Source: Phoronis australis (lineage: Eukaryota; Phoronida; Phoronidae). Taken from it: 62,000 nucleotides of DNA. Each line of letters starts with the position of its first letter. The first letter of the stretch is position 1. Under the pieces are notes generated by a model that made no database searches, was not told where the DNA came from, and saw only the letters and a list, made by a program, of their open reading frames with translations. The stretch spans positions 238,500 to 300,499 of the forward strand of contig NMRA01000108.1 in NCBI GenBank assembly GCA_002633005.1, given 5' to 3'. This document shows, in pieces, positions 11,332 to 22,480 of this stretch. A program made the translations under genes and the position numbers.

Positions 11332-14070
11332 ATGTATTTACGAAAACTACTTCATGTTTTTGTTGGAGGATCTGATGTCAATGCCTTCCCAAGCAGTCAG
11401 TGTTCAGTTCAGTGTCCAGCTGTTCACTGCTACAGCCTCGTTTTGAAGATGACCAAAATTCAAACTCTCAGCCGTCGATATTCGTGGGAACAAAAAAGCA
11501 GCAACGAAGAGACAAAAGAACCAGACATTATGAAGAAGATCTGGAATTACAACCTCATTAACATGGACAAACTGCGCTCTGACATAACCACATTCAACTG
11601 GACTGATATACTTAACAAAAGTGACATAAATGACGCAGTCTCAATATTCACACAGCCACTCTACAACATATTAGATAATAATATCCCATCAACCATGAAA
11701 ACAATAAAAAACAAGAACAAACCGTGGTTTAACAATAACATTAAGTCTGAAATAAATAAAAGAAATAAACTGTACAGATCGTTCAGAAGATCAAATAACC
11801 CATGCACGTTCAAGTGCTACAAAGAACAGTGCAAGAGTGTGGAAGAACTAATTAAAAAGACAAAACAAGACTATAAGATGAAAGTTATCTCCAATATCAA
11901 AAATGTCTCCAAAAATTCTAAGGAATATTGGGATATAGTAAACAAAATTCGAGGACAGGTAAAGCAATCATCATACCCCACCATCCACTCAAAAGAATCC
12001 AACTCTCAGGCGTCATCCAAAGCCGATAAAAGTATCTTATTTCTAGACTACTTCACTGCCAAGAGTCACATTGCACCAACAATAAACTATCCAGAATTCC
12101 CAAACAGAACATTAGAACACCTCTCTTACATAGAAGCCCAACCATCTGAAGTCAGAAAACTACTAGAAAACATTGACGAAAACAAAAACGACGGTACCAA
12201 TCTCATAACCAATAAAATGATCAAGATAATAGCAAGAGAGCTTACACTTCCTCTGACAACATTATACAACAAAATACTACAATCTGGAAAATTTCCTTCG
12301 AACTGGAAGCTTGGCGTTATGATACCAATACACAAAAAGAACTCCAAAACAGACATTGCCAACTATCGCCCCATAACTCTACTTAACACCTTATCCAAAA
12401 TTTTAGAAAAAATCATTTCTCAGCACATGTTTGACCACCTCTCTTCACAAAACCTCATATATCGTCGCCAATTTGGATTCATGCCTGGTAACAGCACTGT
12501 GTCGCAACTTACAGAAATTGTACACGACATCCACCTCCAGTTTGAGCAAGGGTACAACGTGAGATCCGTATTTTTAGACATTGCGTCAGCTTTTGATGTC
12601 GTTCCCCATGACCTGCTTCTACATAAATTACAATCTTACGGTTTCTCAGGCACTCTCCTCTTACTTTTAAAATCATATCTGGAAAATCGAACTTACAAAG
12701 TCCGAATTGAGGGTGTCTTATCACCTTCATCAACGCCAGGTTTCGTAAATGCTGGAGTACCACAGGGTAGCGTACTAGGCCCCTTACTCTTTTTACTGTA
12801 CATCAATGATCTTCCAGACACGATAAGCTCTAAAACATTCTTATATGCTGATGACACTGCAATATTCCACCCATTCTCAAAAGAGCATCCCCATGACTCC
12901 TTACAATTGCAAACTGACCTTAACAAACTCTATGACTGGTCTCACAAATGGAAGATGAAATTTAAACCTGAAAAAAGTGTTGATCTTATATTTTCTAAGT
13001 CTAATAATACTCATTTCCAAACAAATCCAACACTGGAATTATCACTCAATGGGGAAGTTATCCCCAATAAGTTCACGCACAAACATCTTGGCTTGCTACT
13101 CGACCATAAGCTTACATTTACTCCTCATTGTCGCGAACTCGTTCAAAAAGTACAAAAATTAATTAATCCAATTAGAATTATCTCTCGTCATCTCAACTCC
13201 ATGCATCTTGAAACTCTGTTCAAGTCTTTTGTACTTCCACATCTAGATTACTGTGACATAATCTACCAATCGGCAAACGCTGGCATACTTCTCCAATTAG
13301 AAAGACTACAATACCAAGCAGCTTTAGCCATAACTGGGGCATACAAAGGGTCCAACACAATCAAGGTTCTAAATAGTCTTCACTGGAGCAAACTAGCAAC
13401 CCGTCGTAAACTCCACCTGTCCATGTATACATTCAAAGTCTTAACCAACATAAACAATTACTCTAACAAAATCCTCTTTGACTCCTACAAAAGACCAAGC
13501 ACGAGACCAGGACTCCGGCAAAGCAATATGTATACTATTCCAGCCTCCATCAGCCAAGCCTTCAGAAGATCAGCGATACTAACTTGTATTGACAACTGGA
13601 ATTCCTTACCATTCAAAATAAAAGAAAGCACTTCAATCGTCACTCTCAAAAATAACTTTAAAATGCATACCACTACTCCAGACTTGCCAGTCCCATTGAC
13701 ATCATTCCAACTTCCCCGCAACCATGAAATAACCCTATACAGATCAAGATGTGGTCTATTCCTAAACAACGAGAAATTTAGACATAATTTTAATAATATT
13801 TCGGCTCTGTGTTCCTGTGGAGATACCCAGACATATCCTCATGTTTTCTTTGCTTGTGAGGTATGCAAGGAGGAGAGGGTACAGCTCTTCCAGGCACTCG
13901 AACAATACCCCAATGTTTATAAAAAATACTCTGAAATTCCGCAATTGTACAACAAAATTAATTTCTTTCTACATGGATGTCAAGAACTTAACTCAAACGA
14001 AAATATGGTTTCATTTGAAATAGTATCAGAATTTCTTTATAACATTAAATCTCTTTGTGTGAGTGGATAG
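11332..14070 (+). CDS. LINE ORF2-type reverse transcriptase, 912 codons
   Basis: This uninterrupted ORF is the pol protein of a Jockey/CR1-like non-LTR retrotransposon, which copies element RNA into DNA at a nicked target. From about residue 65, DIMKKIWNYNLINMDKL matches the linker after the endonuclease. RT motifs follow: NYRPITLLNTLSKILE, RQFGFMPGNSTV, FLDIASAFD (about residue 413), GVPQGSVLGPLLFLLYINDL, FLYADDTAIF (about 504) and a thumb ending LPHLDYCDIIYQSAN. A Cys/His tail (LCSCGDTQTYPHVFFACEVC, about 825-845) is typical of these proteins. The apurinic-like endonuclease expected at the N-terminus is absent, so the first 60-odd residues are probably flanking or read-through sequence and the ATG at 11332 is not the native start. 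RT catalytic residues are intact and no stops are present, which suggests a recent insertion. Confidence 0.93.
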   Translation: MYLRKLLHVFVGGSDVNAFPSSQCSVQCPAVHCYSLVLKMTKIQTLSRRYSWEQKSSNEETKEPDIMKKIWNYNLINMDKLRSDITTFNWTDILNKSDINDAVSIFTQPLYNILDNNIPSTMKTIKNKNKPWFNNNIKSEINKRNKLYRSFRRSNNPCTFKCYKEQCKSVEELIKKTKQDYKMKVISNIKNVSKNSKEYWDIVNKIRGQVKQSSYPTIHSKESNSQASSKADKSILFLDYFTAKSHIAPTINYPEFPNRTLEHLSYIEAQPSEVRKLLENIDENKNDGTNLITNKMIKIIARELTLPLTTLYNKILQSGKFPSNWKLGVMIPIHKKNSKTDIANYRPITLLNTLSKILEKIISQHMFDHLSSQNLIYRRQFGFMPGNSTVSQLTEIVHDIHLQFEQGYNVRSVFLDIASAFDVVPHDLLLHKLQSYGFSGTLLLLLKSYLENRTYKVRIEGVLSPSSTPGFVNAGVPQGSVLGPLLFLLYINDLPDTISSKTFLYADDTAIFHPFSKEHPHDSLQLQTDLNKLYDWSHKWKMKFKPEKSVDLIFSKSNNTHFQTNPTLELSLNGEVIPNKFTHKHLGLLLDHKLTFTPHCRELVQKVQKLINPIRIISRHLNSMHLETLFKSFVLPHLDYCDIIYQSANAGILLQLERLQYQAALAITGAYKGSNTIKVLNSLHWSKLATRRKLHLSMYTFKVLTNINNYSNKILFDSYKRPSTRPGLRQSNMYTIPASISQAFRRSAILTCIDNWNSLPFKIKESTSIVTLKNNFKMHTTTPDLPVPLTSFQLPRNHEITLYRSRCGLFLNNEKFRHNFNNISALCSCGDTQTYPHVFFACEVCKEERVQLFQALEQYPNVYKKYSEIPQLYNKINFFLHGCQELNSNENMVSFEIVSEFLYNIKSLCVSG

Positions 14071-14282
14071 AATTTTATACATCTGTATGAAAATAAATTA
14101 TTTTCATTCGTTGTCATATATAATTGTATTCTTAACATCAGTTTTTTTATTTATGTATTTGTATATAATCATTGTATATAGACTTCTTTGTATTTTTTTA
14201 CCCAGATCTAATGCCTCTTGGCGCTTTCTGGGTTATGTATATTCACTGTATTCTGAAGATTTCGTAATAAACATTAAAAAAA
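11430..14282 (+). mobile_element. 5'-truncated non-LTR retrotransposon
   Basis: The element holds the ORF ending at 14070, a T-rich 3' UTR of about 200 bp, a polyadenylation signal at 14266-14271 and a short A run at 14276-14282. The endonuclease end of pol and any ORF1 are missing, as in 5' truncation by incomplete reverse transcription. The left boundary is estimated from where LINE-like residues begin. I could not identify a target-site duplication. Relatives lie at 10149-10343 and 22137-22480. Confidence 0.85.
14266..14282 (+). promoter_or_regulatory. Polyadenylation signal and A tail of the LINE
   Basis: AATAAA is followed five bases later by a seven-A run, which marks the 3' end of the retrotransposed copy. 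Confidence 0.8.
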
Positions 14283-15124
14283 GAGACAAACGAAAGTCGC
14301 TTTGACAGATCTTTATTTTGCCTTAGTCGTCATTACATTTATGTAGATGTGTAAATTTCAAATGTCATCCATGTCGTTGGCCTAGTACTTTGCTGAAAAT
14401 CAAGTTTAAAACGCTAATTAAGTAATTGCAATCGTGATATACTCAAGCACAAAATGAAAGACACTTGTGTTGAGTACAGACTGAGGTAGACTGTAGACTT
14501 TTCATAATATAAGTCAGAGTTATACATGTACATGTAGTTTCAGTGTCGACATGTCCCAGTGCGAAAAAATCATCATTCACAACTTTTGGAACTGATCGAC
14601 TACAAAACAATTTTCTCGACGTTGCGAAGCCGCCTGGCTCCTACTGGGACATGATGAATGCTGGCTCACGCACAAATTTCGTCGCCCTCTGTCGATTTTC
14701 ACAGATAATGGTCCAGGGCCTTGTAGCTTCCGTCTATGAACACCGGTAGGGGGCAATAAAGTTTTCGCGCGAGCCATTCAGTTATTGATCCCCAGTTGCA
14801 GAATCAAGGTGGTCCTAAAACGTCGGGAAAGTAATTTCGCAGAAGGTTCCAAACACTGTGATTTAAAGTTTTTCCGTATAGGTTATTCACCTGGACGCAT
14901 CCACAGTAATCCCTGGCATCTGAAATGTCCCCGTGTTTGTGGGGTTAAAAGAGAATGCCACCCGATTTAATTAGTCTTTTTTACCGTCTTAATCGGTCTA
15001 TATCCTCATCGCCTCGCATACGGTAGACCTTACCTTGCCGAGAGGTGTCGCGTTGACCCGGCTATGAGGAAGGTGAGAAACGACGCAGCGACGTCAGTGG
15101 TTCAGTTGCAGTGTGAATACCCCT
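14283..15124. other. No assignable gene
   Basis: Short antisense-overlapping openings at 14543-14777 carry no recognisable motif. No repeat partner was found within the window. Confidence 0.5.
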
Positions 15125-15466
15125 ATGTTGCGGTGCATCGTTTCTGCTTGTGCGAACTATGAAGCTGCGAGGAAAGCGGGTATGTCGTTTTTTTGACTTC
15201 CTCGAGAGCCCGAATTGCTTAGGAAGTGGTTCGCGGTAGTGAAGAATGAAAAGTGCGATGTTAATAGCAAGTATGAGGCCATGAAACAGCTCCGTGTCTG
15301 TGGCCGGCATTTCGTCGACAATGATTTCTCTGACAAATGTCGGCGGCGAAAGAACTATCTATACGTTCCGTTGTCTGTGCATGTACACTGCGCCTCTCAA
15401 GTATTTCTTTATCAGTGTATTCCGGTTCGAACTGATGGCATGTCGAACATTACGATCCACATGTGA
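15125..15466 (+). pseudogene. THAP zinc-finger domain with in-frame stop
   Basis: From the ATG at 15125 the frame reads MLRCIVSACANYEAARKAG, then MSFF, a TGA at 15194-15196, LPREPELLRKWFAVV, YEAMKQLRVCGRHFVDNDFS. This is the C2CH layout of a THAP DNA-binding domain: CxxxxC near the start, the F-x-LP-x(3)-ELLRKW block, and CxxHF at the end. THAP domains occur in host transcription regulators and in P-element/THAP9-type transposases. The TGA is one substitution from the CGA arginine common at this position, so the rest looks well preserved. No transposase core was found downstream; the frame continues to 15466 without a recognisable domain. A recent pseudogene, a transposase relic or a sequencing error are all possible. 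Confidence 0.75.
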
Positions 15467-18419
15467 AGTCTTCGTCGGATGAACTCTCGTCTAAGTCGGG
15501 ATTGCGAGTTGCCATGTTGACTTTTGCTATTTTGCGTTCTGTTTCAAAATGAATTATCCTGACCCTAACCTATGCTTATATAAACTGGAACAAAGTCCGT
15601 CTCATTGGATGCAATTTGTAATCCTTTGAAGTACATGGGTATTCGTGAATGCAAATGTTTTGAGAAGCCAGCAATGAATAAGTCACTGCGTTACCGGTAC
15701 CGGTAATTGACTGGGCATCGAGCCGTGTGAGCGCATTAGTCCCGAACTGTCTTTCGTTATAATGTTGCAGACGCCGTCCTGCTGTTCAATAAGCTGTCAC
15801 TAGATTCTGCACCACACGATACGTCGTAAGATACTAGGATAGAGTTCAGTAGCAGTCTCGCGGCTATAAAACGTAGCCAAAATCACGTGTTCTCATCTAA
15901 AATACATTGCAATGTCTCGGGTAATTTCGGGAAGTCGCGGTTTTCCAGCTAGGTCCTGACGTTATTGAACTCAACCCAGTATTGGAAAAGTAGACACCAA
16001 GCCCTCCAGTCGCATGTCTAATATTTGGAAGGATCTTGCTTAGGCTACAAAGGGACAATACCTGCAGGCTCTGGTCTGTGTTTCTGAGAATTGATACGGT
16101 GATACGGTATGCATGTAGTTTTACAGTTTTAGAAGTCACACAACATCCGTTAACGTGATGCGCGATTTTCTACAGTCTCAACGATCCAATTACTCAGTGG
16201 TTTTCTGACCGACCGAGTTAATTGTACTCATGGGGTGTGGGGAGCTGACCGCGACCCAAAACCACACCCTTGCAAATGCCATACAATGTTATTGCATACG
16301 TTTGTAAAGGTTAAGACCCATACCAGAAGCACTTATTCTATTTGCCTTGACTTTGTATATTTTTTACTTACAAATACAAACGCATCTTTTGTAGTTGCAT
16401 CTTCCGTTACTATAGTTTCTGTCAATGCAATAGTCCCTGCACTCATGATCGATGCAATCTCTGCGTATTCTTTGCAGTGCACCTAAAATAGAGGGCATTA
16501 TTCACATGTAAAATACAGTTGTACTTCATTCCACACTGCTCTAGCCCTGGAACGCCAACTCCGATCTCACAGCCGCTGAGATTGCGCTTTGTTGCATTGT
16601 TTGTTCTGGTGTGTGTACTTGCTATGGAATTTACTGCCATTAAAGAGGAAATTGCAAGATCCAAACCAATCTGAGCAACAATATGGTCTAAATTCTTGTT
16701 TATACTTATAACTGCTATATTCTTTACATTAACTGAATTATACGTCGCAATAGAAAATTATTTACATATTTAGTGCCGTGGTGTTGTAACGCCATTGTTG
16801 TTACGGAGAACGGAAACGGCGCCATTTTCTTTCGTTACACATCTGTGACGTGCGTAGAGGAACACAAAGGAAACAATTTGTGTTCAAGTGAGTGCAGCAG
16901 CGTAGATGAGGTATACTTTCAAAGGTACAGGGAATAACAGGTAGGCTTTTCAGATGATTCCGACCTTTCGGACGTGGAGGAGGAGGTGACAGATCCCATA
17001 GGAACAATTTGTGTTCATAGCTTATCTGTAGTGGAGCCGTTATCCCGCAATCTCTCTCACGGCCCTTTCTTCAGTGGTCGAAGACTCAGCCCCAGCCACG
17101 GGCAGAAGGTGCGCAGGAGTTACGACTGGATGTTAGTGACTGGTAATAATATTCTTAATATGTATCCCACAACTGCGAATTATTACTTGGTCTTTTTTAA
17201 TTCAAAAGTAGGTGCTTTACCGGTCAGTCCCAGGCGCCCACATCCCCACTGCCACTGGTGAATCGTGTTTCAGCCGTGGATAAATACCAGTTTCAGTGAC
17301 AAAAAACTGGGATTTTTTTGCATTTTAGCAAATCACTCAAAAAGTATTTGGTCTCTGATTATTTGTAGACAGTGGGGCACAGTGGTTTGAGCTCGTGGCT
17401 TTCACTGGCAGACAATTGAGCATTGCACAAAATTGCCTCCTACTTCTCTGAGACTGAGGTCGGTGTTGCAAGTGAGTGAATAAATGTATGCAAAGGAATG
17501 AATGAGAACCACTTTGGAATAATCGACTGTGGAGTGTAAAGAAAAGGATGAAAGAATGGCAATTTTATATTTTAGACTTTCTCACCTCGGTGCTGGGGGG
17601 ATAACTTTATAGGTTATAGAACAGGTCACTTCATTTTTGTACTCAAGGGCCAAGTCAACTCGGACCCATATCAATGTACACATGTGGTTCAAAACAGTTT
17701 TATTTTGTAAGGCGATGCTTGAAATGGAAACAACCATTTCATGTCGATGTACATTGACCCAAAGTTGCCATTATTTATAAATAAAATATGGTACTTGGCC
17801 TGGGTACGAGTCGACTAGGGTAGTAACTGCCTGGTAAAGTTTCTATAGCGTATAGAGAATATACCATTAGATTGGTGATTGCCCATATAGCTTAAGGAGA
17901 AGTTTTAAGAAATGTTCGTTGTAATATTTAAAATATGGGCGACCCTTTGAGTGGCAACACTGCTTTTCAAGTTGGTTTGCCCCATTGGCATTGTCTAGTT
18001 TGATTTATGGTATGTGGGTGCCGATCGGGTTCAGATTGTGAGAACAGGTCTCACGACTACTTACAAACAGTCTCCTCCATCAATGAATCAGGGCAACTAC
18101 CTTGTGTCTTAGAATCAGAATAAGAAATCAAACAACTAATGTCCATTACTATATCCCTGGCCATGATTTACCACTGCCCTGGGTGTAGCACTACTCATAA
18201 GTATGAAAAGTAAATATCTTTACTATATATGATCAATTTGTATGAAAAATAAGTAGGTTGTGATGTTCCAAAGTTTGTTTTTGGAAACAAATTTGATTTT
18301 TGTTCTGTTGTAAACAGGTCGCTAAACAATCAATTTTCTTAAAACCTGAAGTCGTATGCAGCCTCCTCAATTCAAAATTTTGATGTTTACTGAAGCAAAG
18401 TATTATTGTTGACACATCT
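15467..18419. other. No firm gene; possible degraded transposase N-terminus
   Basis: At about 16946-17010 (+) a frame reads DDSDLSDVEEEVTDPIG, an acidic stretch like the start of piggyBac-type transposases, but no core follows, so no call is made. At about 17374-17400 a GGGGCACAGTGGTTTGAGC string resembles a pol III A box without a convincing B box. The rest shows nothing. Confidence 0.4.
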
Positions 18420-18821
18420 TGCAGGTGCATCTGTGGCAACTGTCAGACAACCCCAGTCGTTGAAGAAAGAGTATGTTGTCAAGAGGTCGACTAGGTTGTT
18501 GCAAAACTTGATGAAGAAATGAAGCGTGACAACTTATACAGAAAAAATGACATGAATTGTAAAGCTTGGTAGTTTTAAACCTGTATGCATTAATCGTGAT
18601 GTTTTGGAGATGCCTGGCTGCCATACAAAGGTCACTATCCTGATGGCTATGACGGACCCTTGGATAAAAGGATGCGACACGTGGCTTACAGACAGTTCAA
18701 AAGATGGGTACACGGTCACTTAGGACGAACTGTCAGTGGTGTCCTTCCAACATGCGCAGTAGCCTGCATCTACCCTCCGCCAGGATATGAGGAGGACTTT
18801 AAATTCCATGGATTTTCTTAA
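18420..18821 (+). pseudogene. P2X7-type C-terminal Cys/His domain, decayed
   Basis: In one frame the sequence reads CRCICGNCQTTPVVEERVCC at the start and RHVAYRQFKRWVHGHLGR, then LPTCAVACIYPPPG near the end, with a natural TAA at 18819-18821. These are hallmarks of the Zn-binding intracellular domain first known from the P2X7 receptor tail: CxCGxCxP, EExxCC, the AYRQFxRWxxGxLGR helix, and PxCAVxxIRxxFP. The middle carries stops, and the expected FxPVCxNxxVLE block appears instead as FKPVCINRDVLEM in a shifted frame at about 18570-18615. At least two frameshifts therefore disable the copy. No ion-channel part is present. Many invertebrate genomes encode this domain in multi-copy proteins without a channel, and this looks like a dead member of such a family. 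Confidence 0.85.
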
Positions 18822-19920
18822 CAGTTTCATCCATTTATTAATGTCAGCAGTTGTCTTATCCCTGGAATATCAACTCCTGCACATGACCTATGTATTCTAT
18901 TATTAAAACTTGAGACTCGGGGACTAGCCTTATGTAATTCGGATGAGTTTCAAAAAGTTGTTGTGGTGACAAATTTCATTGAGAGAACAAACATCTTAAC
19001 AAACGAATGCAACCGCAGCGCAACCTCGGGGGCATGAAATTGAAGTTGGCATTCATGAATGGACTTCTATAGTTTCAGAGTAGTAAATAATTGACACAGT
19101 GAGTAGCATTTATTGATACTAATCAATCTGGTTACTTATAATGACATGGTCATAACAAATGTAGTTTAACTAGGACTACATTGTGAACCTCTAAACTCAA
19201 CATCAGTTTAACTTGTGGTTTACCTAGGTAAATAGAGGCATTGGTCTCAGTAGAGTCCAGATTGTGTGCTTGAAGCGATCACATTGAACAGTATGGCTGC
19301 TACATAAAAATTAAGTTTTGAATCAGGGCCATTTTCTGAGGTTGAGACTGAATCTCCTGCCCTTTTCTTATACAGTAGAACTCTCTAAATTGGTAGTGCT
19401 TCAGTGGGAACTTTAGAAAGGTTAGCATTAATTCCGCAGTAACGCCTCAAAATAACTCTAACTTTGATGAAATATGTCAGTCTCACTGGATCCAAGTGAG
19501 CGAGTTCTACTGTAATTCAATGAGATATCAGCTAACACGACACAGCAACCATTGAATCTTACCCCAAAAGCTCCAGTATGCAATAGCTTTAGATGTCCAT
19601 GACATGGTATGAAAACATAAAAAGTATGCACATGTGTAGGAAGTGGGACATCTGCAGGGAGTGCTTGTACCACTCACTCAAAAATTCCCAAGAAAATGTT
19701 CTAATTCTGTGCAAGTGATTATTCTGTCGTACAATTTGGATGATATTATCGCACGAAGACTGACGAACCAAACAGCTACCTTTTCATCCCCACTTAAGAA
19801 AATCTTCCTATACCGATACACTGTATGGGACAGCTACAGTTTAGTGCAAATCAAATGTACCTAAAAAAGCTATGCCACAATATTTATAGTCATTGTATTG
19901 AAGAAACATTGAAATATTTC
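18822..19920. other. No assignable gene
   Basis: No domain, repeat partner or RNA gene was recognised. Short openings such as 19458-19673 (-) and 19643-19864 (+) overlap antisense and look incidental. Confidence 0.5.
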
Positions 19921-20073
19921 TAGGGGCAGATCCAGGACTTTGATGTGGGGGCCAGGGCAGAGTACTAACCAGGATTTTGCCCATCTGGATATTCGCATCC
20001 CCGAAGTGTCAAATGGAATCTGGGAGAATTTTAGGAGGTGGGCATGGCCCCCTCTCTAAATCCTCCGGCATTG
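19921..20073 (-). mobile_element. 147-bp-type MITE, family B, copy 1
   Basis: This inverted relative of 37585-37731 shares GGATCCAG-type ends, ACTAACCAGGATTTTGCC and GGCATGGCCCCC. The ends read TAGGGGCAGATCCAGG and TCTAAATCCTCCGGCATTG, which pair imperfectly. The flanks ATTTC (19916-19920) and GTTTC (20074-20078) agree at four of five bases, consistent with a 5-bp target duplication that has drifted. Confidence 0.75.
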
Positions 20074-20342
20074 GTTTCAGTGTACGAACTTAGTATATCA
20101 CCGGGTTTATCCATACAAACGGGACAGCCAAATGCCACACACAAAAGCTTTTCACAATTTCCAGTGCTGGCACTGTAAACACTCTGACATTGCTATCTGT
20201 ACCGCTATCTAAAATTTAATCTAAAACATCGGTTGTGACTGTCAAATATGTGACGGAAAGAAATTCAAGTGCTGTACATTGACAAAGCAGCCAGTCTGAC
20301 TTTATCTGGATAACGGATCCTATCTGTGCCACGGCATCCTCC

Positions 20343-20815
20343 TTGAACACATCTGTGAGGTATAAAACAATTTATTGTCTTAAGAGTTATATAGAAATAG
20401 TTGATATCCCACGTGTTTTTATCCAGTCTCTGACTCGATTGCGATGTTCAAATCATTCGTTACTAATGGAAAGAGGTCGCCACACAAATATTCCCTATGA
20501 AAACAGGTTGTGTGCGTTATGTAGTTCGGGATGTGTAGAAGACGAATACCACGTTGTGTTAGTTTATAGCGCGTACCAAGATCTTCGGGTTAAGTACTTA
20601 AGTGATCGTTTTTGTCATTCTCCCACGACTTCTAAATTTGAATCTCTCATGAGAACTCCGGATATCCTACTTATTAAATTCGTCCATCACGCTTTCAAAC
20701 GTCACAATGTATTGTCCAATTTGAAACGTGACACCTAACAATGTTCTGTCTTGTCAGTACATGATATACTTTGGCCTATGGCCATGTGTATATGTCTCAA
20801 TAAATCACTTAACAA
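20343..20815 (+). pseudogene. LINE 3' end: C-terminal Zn-ribbon-like domain and 3' UTR
   Basis: The frame 20343-20738 (131 codons) reads SLTRLRCSNHSLLMERGRHT, NIPYENRLCALC and VEDEYHVVLVYSAYQDLR. This is the conserved tail after the RT of one LINE lineage, where C-x-x-C and H-x(3,4)-C form a presumed zinc knuckle. The last cysteine (VCPxY) is here Y (VYSAY), a damaging change. Downstream, TTGGCCTATGGCCA can fold as a 3' hairpin, followed by CAATAAATCAC near 20800. The RT core is missing, so this is a severely 5'-truncated copy of a family different from the LINE at 11430-14282. Confidence 0.85.
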
Positions 20816-21115
20816 ATTAAAGGAAATTTAAACATTTAGTCAATATACTCATTATTATATCCAAATGAAATTGTGTTGTTTCAAAGGCGGCAAGATATTC
20901 AGTTGATTTGACAACGATGAGCTGTCGTTTTGCTCTATTCTGGGCATGTTGGACACCAAAACGTGACCAATAAGATCCAGGATAGTATATCGACTTGTGT
21001 AACAGCGTGTGTGTGTAAATTTATTAGTCTTTGAAGCGTACGTAGTAATATGTTCGTCGAGTAATGAAATTTTAGATTAATGTTTTAAGATGAAGTAACA
21101 ATTATAGTGTCATAC
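20816..21115. other. No recognisable feature
   Basis: AT-rich spacer between a LINE 3' end and a small TIR element. Confidence 0.5.
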
Positions 21116-21329
21116 CATAGGCGGATGAAGGACGACCGAAGGAACCCGAGGACACACCCCACGGGAGACTAAAAACGCCGCCAGCATAGGTTTCTCGGCG
21201 TTATGCACCTATTTTCCTTTAAATTGCGTTTGCCCCCCCCCCTTCAGAGACCGCTTGGAATGCGCGCGGACCTTTGCCTTTCTGCATGGGTGGTTGGGCC
21301 CCTTTTACGACATCCTAGATCCACCACAG
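21116..21329 (-). mobile_element. 318-bp-type MITE, family A, degraded copy
   Basis: The ends CATAGGCGGATGAAGG and ATCCTAGATCCACCACAG match, in reverse orientation, the ends of 29105-29422 and 60429-60748. The copy is about 100 bp shorter, and its flanks CATAC and AAGAC do not match, so it is older or internally deleted. A C-tract sits inside. Confidence 0.6.
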
Positions 21330-22136
21330 AAGACACGAAGTAAATACCCATTAGTGAGTCAAAAAATAGGCCTGAATCTTTGTAAGTCAGGTTTTGCGAA
21401 TTCAATGCACTTTTGAAATTCAGTGATCAAGGTGATACTGTGGACATTGGGCGACTACTCATTACTTCTAATTTTACTACTACAGCACTGGCTGTCACTT
21501 GTCTTATAAATTGTCTTTGGTGTTTTATGGCTACGATGCTTGCTGATAGTTCTACTGTACACACACTTACTTGTCTTCGTTGGAAACAAAAAAGGAAATG
21601 AAACGGAGGGAGAGGGGTTATATAAATGACTAGTTAAGCCATTAGGGAAACTGAATAAATTCAACAATTTAAAAGATTTCTTCTCTATAAAGACAAAAAG
21701 GATTCCTCACACTTGCTTTGGATAATTTAGTCAGGCTCGGAGGGGGAAGGAATGCGACGTTGGAATAATACGAGCACTCCGTAAAAAATGTCAGAAACAT
21801 AAAACATGTTGCATGTTGGAAAGGGTGCGTGTTCCCGGGGGGTGGGTGTCCCGTGAAGGAAGGACTAGGGCACGTGGGACTGAACGGAGTTGTACCAAGA
21901 GAACAGATCAGTTACAGCATCTGTGCAGTTAGTGAAGCATACAACTTGACTACCGCAGTGTTGAGACCTCCACTGATAACTTCCAAAATTTTCTTCGTTG
22001 CCGTTAGCGTACTGTACAGTAGGTCAATAAAAGAATTCCAGTACAATGGTCTTGTCTAGTGTATAAGTCAAATTATTTTTAACAGAATCATTGTTGACAT
22101 TGTTTAGTACTTTGAAAGTAATGGTTGTATTGTGAA
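21330..22136. other. No assignable gene
   Basis: Openings at 21413-21601 (+) and 21455-21667 (-) are antisense to each other and show no domain. Confidence 0.5.
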
Positions 22137-22480
22137 GATTGCGTCGAGTAGACAGTTTGGGTCACTTGAGATTATTCAACACTATTGGATCCCACGTAAG
22201 CTCCAGTTATGAATAAGGCAGCTTGATACTGTGATTTCTCCAAATGCTGAAGTGCACAATGTTGGCAGACTGATATATAATATCACAATAATTGATGTAT
22301 GGAAGTATAAAGGATTTGAATAGGACTTCTGAATGTGTAAAATTCAGATGACGAGAGAGGAGCTTAAGTGGATTAATTACTATCTGAATTTTTTGTACGA
22401 GTGGTGTGAAGGAAATTTTTAAATCTAGCAGAATACCAAGATGTCTGTGCGAGTGTTTTCTAGGAATGAAGGTCATAGCT
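22137..22480 (-). pseudogene. Thumb fragment of the same LINE family
   Basis: The minus frame reads HSHRHLGILLDLKISFTP, LLSRHLNFTHSEVLFKSFIL and PYINYCDIIYQSAN. It aligns without large gaps to the intact LINE (HKHLGLLLDHKLTFTP, ISRHLNSMHLETLFKSFVLP, HLDYCDIIYQSAN). Nucleotide similarity continues past the frame end to about 22137 (TACCAAGCTGCC, ATAACTGGAGC). The copy has a small deletion before LVQK and a frameshift, and is truncated at both ends. Confidence 0.9.

Noticed and set aside
16946-17261. Acidic DDSDLSDVEEE start like a piggyBac transposase
   Set aside because: No transposase core downstream and no TTAA-flanked ends; acidic runs alone are weak evidence.
17374-17460. A-box-like GGGGCACAGTGGTTTGAGC
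   Set aside because: No acceptable B box follows; kept only as a remark.
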